Part shown: in pieces, positions 36,138-46,912 of the stretch | Numbering within the stretch: the first letter of the stretch is position 1 | Layout: every line of letters starts with the position of its first letter | Program-made: the position numbers and the translations under genes | Assembly (NCBI GenBank): GCA_900708905.1 | Contig: CAADRB010000004.1 | Coordinates: 4,796,376 to 4,860,375 of the forward strand | Reading direction: 5' to 3' | Length of the DNA: 64,000 nucleotides | Origin: Hymenolepis diminuta | Taxonomy: Eukaryota > Platyhelminthes > Cestoda > Cyclophyllidea > Hymenolepididae | Notes under the pieces: generated by a model | Database searches by the model: none | What the model was told of the DNA's origin: nothing | Seen by the model: only the letters and a program-made list of their open reading frames with translations

Positions 36138-36143
36138 TTTATT
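36138..36143 (-). terminator. Poly(A) signal of DDX42 (AATAAA on the minus strand)
   Basis: TTTATT on the plus strand reads as AATAAA downstream of the DDX42 stop at 36179-36181. The signal is only 35 bp beyond the stop, implying a very short 3' UTR. Confidence 0.6.
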
Positions 36144-36178
36144 ACACGTTTACTAATCGAAGAAGTAAGGTTTTACAT

Positions 36179-39100
36179 TTAGTCCCATCGAGATCTTCGA
36201 CGTTTCGGTTGAGTTGAGTCAGAAGATTGTGTATTCCCTGACGAGGGTGCCGGAGGAGGTGGCATTCGGAATTGATCATTGTCTCCGGAATTGGCTCCAA
36301 GTCGTTCCGGATGTGTGTACTTTGTCTTCTCTATACCCGCCGAAACAAAACGACGATTGAACTGGGAAGCGAAGGCAGCTTTCATAGTTGCTAATCTGTC
36401 TGACTGGTGAGCTGAAAGGAAATAGCAAAATAATTAACATGAAGTCTAATTAGAGACTTTTACACATTTCTTTCTTTCAGAGCAAGGTGATTGAAGGATA
36501 TTCATAACCCTGTCACAACACATGTCAACTAAGTTAGAAGTCACGAGATTGATGCTCATCAGAGTGTAACTAGTAATGTGGATGGACAACCGCGATATAA
36601 ATTCTTATCAAAAAGTAGAATGAGAGTTTCTCACATGAATTTTCTCTCTATCTAAGTTAGGTAACAAGTAACTTTCGAAGTTCTAAAATCTCTCTTAAAA
36701 TATATCAATTTTTTCCTCAAAATAAATATTTTTATAACTTTTACACTTATCACGTGAGTTGTGAATTGGTTTGTAGAAATTTTAGTTAACAATTCCCAAG
36801 GGTTTTCTTGCAAGCAGTGTGGACAGTAAAAAATTAAGTCCTGCTGCCTTATACCTAGCCATTTTAACGAATATGTTTGGTCATTTCCATTATTAAATGT
36901 GTACCAATGAATATAGAATTCATGACCTCTAGCGTGGTAGATACGCTTCCTTAATGATACACCATTGATATTTCGAAGGATATCATTTAATTTAATAAGT
37001 CTAATAGCTGAAGAAGGCGTATATCTGGAAGTAAGCATTAGTATGTATGTGTTTTGAGTGATTTTACAAAATATATAGGGTGGTAGAGAAGTATTCACAA
37101 TAAATAAATCTTAATCATTAAAAGCAAGTACCTCTATAATGGTCCATTACCATCTTTGTATTCAAATATGAAAATTTAGACATTTGAAGACCTTTGTAGA
37201 GCTACTTGTCACTTCATATACCCATAGACAACTTTTCGATCGTTTTCAGTCGTAAAGCCTTCCACATTTTCGTTTATCACCCCTCGTTTCTCCCCTTTTT
37301 CTTCTAAAACCTACAGGTGATTTTAATTAACTAGTTAAGAAACAAATACCTATTTTTTGCAACAGGTCAGCATGACTTCTCTATCCTACCTAGGTGATTC
37401 CTAAACAAAATTTAGTAATAATATATTCCCCAAAATAAACCGTGGTCTATTCTTATGATGGCGAGTACAACAGAGTCTCGAAGGGAGAGTAATGTGGTAT
37501 ACTGATAACGCACGTCAATGTCTTCATTTACTTACTCATACGTGTTCTTCTTTACATAATTTCCATCTCCTATCCCATAATAAACTAAAAATTATTTGAT
37601 TTCTCACTCCCTTACATTCTTAAAAGTCACAAAATCTCTTAATATGATATCGCTGCATTGAGTTGAGTCTCTAACTATTAAGAAAATGACACTTACCACT
37701 AGACGCAGCGAAAGAAGCCGGTCCACAGGTCGGGTTCTGAATGGTCATAAACTGTGACTGATGCTGTAGCGCACTGGTAACGCTTCCTGGAGCTATGATA
37801 TTCGAGGTTGACGATTCAGAAATGAGGCTAATTTTGCTCTGAGATGGTGGTGGCCTTTCCCTAGGTTGAAATCCAATTCCCGGTCGAGGGTTTTCAGCTC
37901 TAGCAGCAGCCGCCTTGGCTCTATTCTCCACAAACCAGTTGCATTGACGAGCAATAGTGAAAAGTCTTTCAGGCACGGTTTGACCAGCTAATTCCAGATG
38001 GCGGACCAGATGGGCAGCAAAGTCTGCGGGGTCACGACCAGCTACAAAGAGGGTGTATGCTGTGCCCTTGACCCCGGCCCGACCGGTACGACCCACCCGA
38101 TGGGTGTGGGTATCAATGTCACGGGCCACCTCGTAGTTAATCACATTGTGAATACTTGGAATGTCCAAACCACGAGCTAAAAGACGCCAATGATAAATCA
38201 AAGGGGAGTATTGTCGAACGAAATATATAGACGAATTGGGGAAGATGGGAGAGAAAAAAAATTTAACACTTCAAATATTAAAACATTTCAAGAATGGTTT
38301 AAATGACACCAAACTTGTCATTCATTTTCCAAAAAGCGGTTCACTACATTGTGAGTAATTGGAATATCCAGACTTCAAGGGAAAGGGCGTCAAGGAAATA
38401 TGTTATTATTCCGTAATCTGTAAGGGCCCAGAGCCGATGCAAAGTACCTTAATAAGAGATTTGAAAATATATTCAGGGTTTACAGGTTGTAGCGAATGGC
38501 TATACTGTGCCTATTTATTCAAAAACGTATTCTACTTAAACACTATACTTCATAAATTAATGAACAGGAAATATAGGAGAATCCGAATTAATTTCTTATC
38601 CATCAGCGATGGCCCTCCCGCTATTTGTCAGTCTGATTTAGTCTTGTTTTTAATAAACAAATGCTCTACACGAACTTTTCTCATTTATAATAAATTTCAT
38701 TCGAGAGAGGGTGAAGGATGATTCTGTGCATTTACCGAAATTACTCAATTCGAATTCTATACGAAAATACTTCGATTTTCGTCCACGAAGCCGCAGTTGG
38801 GGTCTTTTTGGCACTGACTAAAAATTCCTACCTGTCATGTCCAACCGCGTTTATCGAATCCTCCTTTCCATAACCTCCCCGCTTCATTAAATGCTCGCCC
38901 AAGTGACTCATAAGCTGTCGTCGTATTTCCACCCCCACATACACGCACTTGTCATATATCGTCTCCTGTGCTTCCCCCTCATTCCCTTTGTTCCTCATCT
39001 TTCCCTTACTTGCTTGAATCCTCGCCGTGGTTTGTTAAATACATTTTGACCTAGTCAGCTCTTGGTATTATGCTCTAAAACTGTTAGCGAAAACGACAGA

Positions 39101-42100
39101 CTCTCAAATCTGTAATACCTCCACATGCTGATTCATAGGCCTGATCAGTCTCCCTACATATTGCGTGCATACTGACTCACCTTCCCCATAACTATTCAAT
39201 GAAAAAAGAATGTGAAATCGGTCAACTGCCTTATCGTGTCCTATTTCGCATGTTCCTCTCACTCCGGATTGTCGTCGCTCAGTACTAACACTTCCATCTT
39301 TCATCTCAATTTCTTTTCGAACTCCAACATCCTTTCTCCATCTCATTCATTCCCAACTGTCCAATAAACCCGAGAGCATATTTAATTCTTGGTCTTCACA
39401 TTTTGGAAAGGCTATTACCACTTAGTTTCAGAAAGAACATTAGTTCTTATGAGGAAATTTCCACCCTAATTAATGGAATTTCAGAGGTAGTTTTACTTTT
39501 GGGATTGGAACTGCTTTAAATTTTTAGTATTTAACTTATTCCTTAACGTATATCTTCAGTTTTGGGCGATTTTATGACCTTTAAGTCCCCAGGAACGAAT
39601 CTCCCAATAAAGTGGTTCACGATCTCTATGAGCATCATGATTCAGGTATGTTTGTAGCATATTTTTAGTGTTCGCGAAAATGGATACCTATTTCAAACTG
39701 GTCTAGGACGTCTAAATGAAAAATTGCCTAAGCAGATGACCAAGTATACTAGGGGACCTTGGCTTCAAAAATCTAAATCAGTGTCATTAACATAAATTGC
39801 ACATGTACGTATTACGTATACTCATAAAATGGGACAGGAATCTAGAAGAGCGCATTAGGCCAGATCAATCATAAATCAACAAACATATACAGAAGCACCA
39901 AAGATAACGCGTGAAGCAACTATAAAACCATTCACATACTGATTCAGTTTACCATATTTAATTCTTATACGGTGTTTGCATTAGTATGATTTTGCAAACA
40001 TCAAAATCTGAATCAGCCTAATATATTTGCTGGTCACATTGTTTAAGTAACATGACAAATTAAAGCAGACACAAAACATGGTAAATATGCAAAAACAGTG
40101 CCCCTTTTTAAATCTGGTGGCATTTACGGTACGAATTCCCCAAAAAACATTCTTACAACGTTCTCATACGTTAAAATTGAAAGTCAATCAATACTACTGA
40201 CATGCGACATCAGTAGCTACCAGAATGGGCGCCTCATTGTGCTTGAATTTGGAAATCACTGAATTACGATCCGATTGATGCATATCTCCATGCAGAAGAA
40301 GAACTTTCAAATCACGAGCTTTTAGCTTATCTGCTACTTCAACACAGTGCGCTTTGCGGGTTACGAAGATCAGAACACTACCCTCTAGAAAACATAAAAA
40401 ACGTTTATCAATCAATATGTAGGACTTGTTCTGGCAGTATTAGGAGAACACATACCAGAGGTAAATCTAACTACATGCCTCGTCAACCAATCCCATTTTT
40501 CCTCGAGCTTGTTGAAGATTTCAACAATTTGAGTGATATCCTCATTAGCCTACATAAGGAAGAATTAATAATTAGCAGTCATGAACCTCATAAGGGAGAA
40601 AATTCTTTACGCAAATCTTACCTCTCCTACTTCACCTTGAACAATACGAACAGGATCTGTGAGAATATCCCGAGCTAAACGCTCTATTCTACTCTTGAAT
40701 GTTGCACTGAAAAGTAGGGCTAGAATTAAAGCAAAGAGCAGATTCTTCATGTTTAGTGGTCGGTGAAATAAGTAGCATTCAAGGGAACGGCAACTCACCT
40801 TGCCTATCCGGGCGAACATGATTAGCGATTGAACGAACTTGGGGTTCTGCGATTTGATAGAAGAAAAAAGCATGAATAAAAGAAATTCAGAAAAACGAGA
40901 TGTAAAAGAAGAATGACCCTTTACCAAAGCCGAGATTAAACATTTTGTCGGCCTCATCGAAGACTAGGAATGTCACACGTCGTAGATTTGTGGCCTTCTT
41001 CTTAACCAAATCAATCAAACGACCCTTAAGCGAGAGAAGAAATAAAATATAGCACAGGCTCCACCTTTTGAAACTTAAGACAAATAATAGATTATAAGAA
41101 GTTTGTGATATTCTAGTTAAATTAAACATTTACACTGCCACCATCACATTTACTTGCAATTTCTGTGTATCTTTTGAGAAGAGCCAATAATTTGTTAGAA
41201 AAGAAATCTGATTGCAGAATACGTAAACTTTCTAGGAAAAGGAATCGTTTCTCGAGTATTATTTCTTTTTCGATCACTTTTCTTCCACGTTACTGATCAA
41301 TTATGTGACTCATTAACTACTCATAATCTTATAATCCACAGTTGCACGAAAACAGGTGTGCCTTCTTGATGAAAACAAAGCAAAGCCGTGGTTTACGTTT
41401 TCAAGTCTTTTCTTTTCTTCCTTAATTCTAAACTTGAATATTTATAACCATAGAATACCTTAGAGGGAAGCCTAAATTACTTAATATATATTTTCAGAAA
41501 TGAACAAAGACAAAAATGGTGAATGGTTTGAATTCTCAAATCAGTGACCTGTAATCTGTTATTGTTAATACGCAAGTAGATTTCATTTGAACGTTAGAAA
41601 TAAAGACAATTGACAGGAATACTTTAAAAATACTGCTCTTTATAGTGTGATTATCAAACTGTTTAAGGATAAGTTGTTTTCAAATCCCAACTTAGCAAAA
41701 TACGATAATTTACCAAAATCCATTCATTTTGTCAAATAAATATAATGAGTAAACGGCAAATAAAATGATTATGTAAACGAAAACTAGAACCAATAAGCAC
41801 TTGTACCGAAATAACTCCAAAATGAAGAGCTATTAGAGGAGGGGCTACAGGTTAGGGGACACCAATGTAGGACAGAGAAAACTAGCTAAACTATTGCTCT
41901 TTCCAAAAATCGAACACTTAGCCTTACAAAAACATATAATATATAGACTGGGGAGACTTACAGGGGTACAGACGAGTATTTCACACCCTGCTTCACAGGC
42001 TTTCTGCTGTTCCCACATAGATCCTCCACCATAAGCACATACCACACTCAGATTGTAGAGTTTGGCTAATTTCTTCGCCTCTGAGTAGATCTGCAGTGCC

Positions 42101-45100
42101 AATTCACGAGTCGGCACACAAATCACACCAATAGGACCATCACCTACCTTCAATTCAGGCTGAAGAGATAAAAAACGAGGTATAGACAAAGGAAAATAGG
42201 AGGAGCTTTAACTTAAAGAGTTAAACGCACCTGAGTCATAATGTGAGTGATCATTGGCCACAAGAAGGCAACAGTCTTGCCACTACCAGTTTTTGCGATA
42301 CCAACAATATCTCTACCAGATAAAGCAGCGGGTACCGCAGCTGCTTGAATGGGCATGGGCTGGGTGAAACCCGATTGTCTAATTGATTCCATTAAAGGAG
42401 CATCGAGGTTAAGGTGAGCAAAGGAGCACACAGGCCTAGGTGGTGAGATGCCACTCAACCTAATATTCAGCTTTTTTAAAAGATCCAGTACACCTGATTC
42501 ACTCAAGCCCGAAATGTCTGGATGTTCGGTATAAAAGTTTTTGGTGAATGGTGCATAGTTAATCAGCGAGTGGTCAATGGGCGACAACGGATCTATAGGC
42601 TGAAAATCAAAATAATAGCTACTGTAAATAAATTTGCAGCCAATTTTTATACGATTTGAATAATTATATAAACGTAAGTCCTACCACAAAAATAAATCGA
42701 GAAATTTGCTTACAGACATACCTTCTTTTCAATGGAAACAATGTTTCCTTCCGCATCGTATTCGTAGATTTCTTCTTCATCTCCTATTACGCCCACATTT
42801 GGATTCTCTTCCATAAAGCGTAGGTATGATTCTATGGTGTCTTCCTGCTCAATATCATCACGAACATTTCTAGTTTAAAGTGATTAAGAAGAAACACAGA
42901 CATACTTCTTAAATTTGCTTTTTGAGTCTTCCTTCTTGTCTTTTACGCCAGAATTCAACTGAACGACCTCTTTCTAAATTAGAAACAAAGACAATTTAAG
43001 CAAGGGATACGAAAGAAGCTTTATGAAAGCGAAAAATAGAAGCTGCTTCAAGATCGTCTAATAAAATATGAGGGGTCTGTTCAGGGGATTGCTCTGGTAA
43101 ATCCTGCGAAAGGCTTCAACATATTTCCTCATTTTTCACGACCTGATGAATACTCCAAAAAGATAACTAAAGTACAGCAAGCTCAGAATTGTAAAGTTAA
43201 TGGCTTAAGGGTCTGATAAAAAGGTGTTTAACGGACGCAAATACGATCTACTTCAATTAAAATGAACTTACAAAGGAGTAGGGAACTTCAATGCTAACAA
43301 CAAGGCAAATTATTAATGAGACAAGTCCATCATAGTCCAGAAAAGTTTACTTTAAACGAGGTCTCAGAGAGAACAGTCGAAAGCATTTAATATAATTGCA
43401 TATCGTTAACTATGATACATGAATAAATCACTTGAATTGGAAAGAAATTGAATTCATTTGCGAATATTTTACATCTTATTATTACAATGAATGGGAGAAA
43501 TGTTATCTTCAATTCTTGTTAAATTAAAAACATGTGTAACAATGAACCCCATATTATGGGAACAGAGTATAGTAAATATCTTAAAAACAATGAGGATATT
43601 AAAACTATTTCAGAACATAATTTTGGATTCGTGTTGGAGCTAAGGAACAAATAAGTAAAGAACGAGTCTCAAACTTATATAGAGCTTTATTCTCCATTCT
43701 TTAACAAGACTTCTACTAAAGAAAACAGTGTACTAACCACAAATATTAGCTATTATGTTAATAACTAAAGAAAGGTATCTAAAAAGGGATACCCTGAGAG
43801 ACAAATAAGCATTCTCACAACCCCTTTTTGGTCGGTATAAATCACTCTGATTGGTCCTTCCATAACAATATAATATTTATCGGTGAGTATCAATTTCGAG
43901 ACCTTTTAATTGTAAGACGTTACCGCAAAGTCATTGGTGGACAAAACATTTCCTTAATAGGTAACTCAACCGTACGTATTCTGATCAAATCACGACATAA
44001 ATCAGTTATTAAATAACAGCTTGTACCTCAATATTCTGCATGTAGGCATCCAACGGATCATCTGAGTCATCAGATTCAGCACCTTTATTGTCGAAGGGCT
44101 TCTTTCCTTCAGCAGCAGGACTGCCCGGAGCTGGCTGATATTCCAATTCATCTTCTGGCTCTTCCTCATCGTTGAAATAGCTGAAAAGGTGAACAGGCAT
44201 CACTAGGAGAATAGCAGTCCGGAGAGTCAATGACGAGAAGCCCACATTCTAACATCTTTAAACTGATCAATATTAACTAAAAGTTTGGGTTGGATATTCT
44301 TTTGACTGGCTGTGAATCGTTAGCTTCTGACTTAGCATATGCGCAGGGTAACTGCTATGCCAACGGTAATACAGTACATCGGTAATGACATACATTAAAT
44401 ACAAGTTGGTGATTTTAATTTATCAGAAATAAGGAAGTATGAGATGTTAATCACAACACCGAGATATCATCTAACCACGGAATATTGGTGAATGACAACC
44501 TAGCCATCAATACAACTTTCGAAGTGGATAACAAATTACAAAAAAAATCATCCATTAAGCGAGGCCATTTTTCTTCTTGTATATGCTGCGCTGAATAAGG
44601 GAAACGACTTTTGAATCACTTGCTACAAGAACGAATTTATTTGCTTCCATTTTTTAGACTGTTAGGAAACTGAAATGAATATTTTCAGAGCACTCGAGAA
44701 ATTATCGGTTATTTTCAAAGTTCGGCATTGGTACCAACCAGACAGTTGATCATTTCTTACATATCAGAAACCACTGTTTGAGCCACAGATCTTTTACCCT
44801 TCTTTTTCAGGAGTTTGGGTGGTTGTAGTCTAAAGAAAAAGAATAACTAATCACAAGCCAAGCTCGAGGGGAGTCCTAACATTTTAGAACAGAGATCTTC
44901 AAATTATAATACCATTCTTATCCAATAATTACAACGTTAACGAGTAAACTTCTCTCGATTCACCTCATTACGAATTTTAACTGGTTAAATGTCCGTCAAA
45001 GGACAGGTTCTTCTATAGTATACCCTTTATATAGAGATGTTTAGACATTTTATGCAGATTTTATGTTAGATCTACGGTGTCTGCGACGATTACGAATATT

Positions 45101-46293
45101 TGTTTCTTTAGAATAAAGTTAAAATGAGACAGAGCCATACCCTACGTCCAGTTATAGGAACAAAATCCAGAAACCAAATTGTATTAAATCAGCATGCGTC
45201 CGAATCTTCGTTAAATATACGAATTGTTTGGAGTGACCATAAATATGGAAAATGGTAAAAGCTAGAAAAATGTTCAGAGTTGATTGGTGCGACACCATCT
45301 TTTAAAGAACAGGTGAAATCAATGTCCGGATCTAGCCATATATAGAGAAAGGGAAAATTTGAAAGTCAGCAAATAATAAACTCAATAAAATTTGAGAAAC
45401 ATAACTAATAAAAGTGTAAGTTGTATTTTTAAAAAATTTGAGAAGAAAATTCAAACGGTCAAAGCCTGCTATTAAAAGATCCCAACATAAACATAAGTCT
45501 GAAAAGCTATCTTCGGATCGGACAGCGTCGCACAAATGCATACAGACCCTTTCCTGTGACGCTAGTCTCCCATTAGATTTACACGAAGAATGAACCCCTA
45601 AATCCTAGCTGATTTTTTCTTCTATAGTCAAAAAAAGAGGAAGCCTACAAGATAAACTTGAAAATTTACATTTCGCATAAAGCTATCTTGATTTAACGGT
45701 GACATTAGAAAGCGAACAATCTGATCGCCAAAATTACAAGACAGACAAGATCTGGTTGCAATAAGTAAAAATTGAATCACTACAGGGAAACAAAGGTTAA
45801 AGAACTTATTCAAGTGGGGAGATTAGTTTGTGAGATATTCATTGTTCTAATAAAAAAAGTACCATAGTAAAGAATCATAAATGAAACGGTAAAAAATACA
45901 ATGGCATACAAATTATAAACCTGGAATGTAAATTGAAAATTTTGTGAAAAATAAAACCCCACAATAGACCAAAACCAAAAGAACTTACTCATCTTCATCT
46001 TGTAATCTTCGTTTACCCAAATGAGTGAAAGCTCTAGAAGTTCCACTTGGTCCGCCTCCAGCTCTATGTGCACTGTAGGTTGGAGCGAAAGAGGTTTGAG
46101 CAACCGGTGGACCACTTGTAAAGGCAGGTGGAGGTGCGTAAGCAGAAGACCATGGTCCAGAAGAGCTATTTGATCTCCCTTGCAGCTCTTTAGCAGTTAC
46201 TTCGGCTGCTTGTAAACTGCTTAACGATAAGTGTGAATCTGGTCCACTGCCAGATATAAAATTCATTCCCCATCGTCCACCACGACGAGACAT
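36179..46293 (-). CDS. DDX42: ATP-dependent RNA helicase DDX42, 14 exons
   Basis: DDX42 is a DEAD-box RNA helicase and RNA chaperone that associates with SF3B1 in U2 snRNP assembly. Exons in gene order: 46293-45989, 44829-44761, 44180-44027, 42973-42906, 42869-42722, 42599-42231, 42159-41962, 41024-40925, 40846-40799, 40719-40622, 40549-40456, 40384-40202, 38176-37697, 36411-36179. The frame is continuous for 848 residues (human 938). Helicase motifs: AKTGSGKT at 350-357, PTREL, DEAD at 460-463, SAT at 491-493, [12 protein letters not shown] (here SRGLDIPS) near 613, and HRVGRTGR at 637-644. DDX42-specific features are an acidic N-terminal half with [20 protein letters not shown] and YAPFTKNFY before the core, and [14 protein letters not shown] with terminal KRRRSRWD. 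The human Gly/Ser/His-rich tail is mostly missing. One intron is 36 nt, another 2 kb. It is divergent from GARS. Confidence 0.95.
36551..36655 (+). repeat. Degenerate dispersed repeat, copy D (DDX42 intron 13)
   Basis: This shares GATG.TCATCAG, GTGGATG.AC, TAAATTCT, GTAGAATG, TTTCTCA and TTCTCTCTATCT with the other copies, in the same order. It is more decayed than B and C. It lies antisense within the last DDX42 intron. Confidence 0.4.
36855..37007 (-). other. Candidate 153-nt cassette exon in the last DDX42 intron
   Basis: Inside intron 13 an open frame runs for 148 codons (37098-36652) on the coding strand. Within it a good acceptor (CTTCTTCAG before 37007) and a donor (GTATAAG after 36855) define 153 nt with phase 1 on both sides, exactly the phase of the surrounding exons. 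Inclusion would add 51 residues, mostly hydrophobic, basic and Asn-rich, between the helicase core and the MKAAF motif. The added residues match nothing I know in DDX42. It could be an alternative exon, a pseudo-exon or chance. Confidence 0.3.
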
Positions 46294-46759
46294 TATGATA
46301 CTGAAGGAGGAACATAAAAAATTAAATAATAAGAGTTATGTGATAAATAGATTAAAAATTGGTATGATTGAAAGGGATCCCTTACTCGTAAAATTACAGA
46401 AAATAACGATATCAAAAGGTAGGCCAATGAGCCGAAAATACTGTTTTGTCATTGGCTAATAATAATGAAATGAACTCGGAAATCTATAATTTTATTGAAA
46501 TTATTTTTATTTATTTCAACATTCTTGCTTATCTTATTTTTTACAAAATATATAACTTTAATTTAATCTGTTTTAAATTCCAAATAAAATAGTTAGGATT
46601 TATATTAGTTCAGAACATTATGTTTACGGCACTGCGATTAGGTAAGAAAATATAAATAATGTCTGCAATATATAAATTCAATTTTAACGATAACGGTGTA
46701 ATTTTCTCTAGCTTCTGATCGTGTAATTAGCCAACTCGTCTCCTCGCCATTTAGCTTGT
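46294..46759. promoter_or_regulatory. Bidirectional promoter DDX42 / GARS
   Basis: The start codons of the two divergent genes lie 466 bp apart, so both promoters must share this interval unless distant 5' exons exist. It is very AT-rich at 46480-46600 and carries an inverted pair of CCAAT motifs near the DDX42 side. No TATA box at a sensible place was seen. Confidence 0.7.
46423..46456. promoter_or_regulatory. Inverted CCAAT-box pair (possible NF-Y sites)
   Basis: GCCAATGA at 46423-46430 and its exact reverse complement TCATTGGC at 46449-46456 form a perfect 8-bp inverted repeat with an 18-bp spacer. CCAAT is the core bound by NF-Y, and its flanks here fit. The pair is about 130 bp upstream of the DDX42 ATG and about 300 bp upstream of the GARS ATG. 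Confidence 0.6.
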
Positions 46760-46912
46760 ATGCTCATTAGGTTTTGCTCGCTCGTGTCAAGGCAATTTTT
46801 GAAACTAGGTCATTCTTCGTCCTTTGTCATTTCTAACAACAATCGTGCCTGTCACCACTGGTGTAACTCGGTTTATAAACTTTTTTTGAATAACTGCAAA
46901 AAATCTCGAATA
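46760..46912 (+). other. In-frame mitochondrial presequence of GARS
   Basis: These 51 codons precede the cytosolic start ATG at 46913. They contain no Asp or Glu, many Ser, Asn, Lys, Arg and His, and begin [16 protein letters not shown], which can form a basic amphipathic helix. An in-frame stop (TAA at 46724) bounds them upstream. The first ATG has T at -3 and C at +4 (weak), while the second has A at -3. Leaky scanning could therefore give both forms, as known for GARS in other animals. Confidence 0.75.

Noticed and set aside
38359..38721. 120-codon plus-strand frame in DDX42 intron 12
   Set aside because: About one such frame is expected by chance, it is antisense to the gene, and the sequence has no domain-like pattern.
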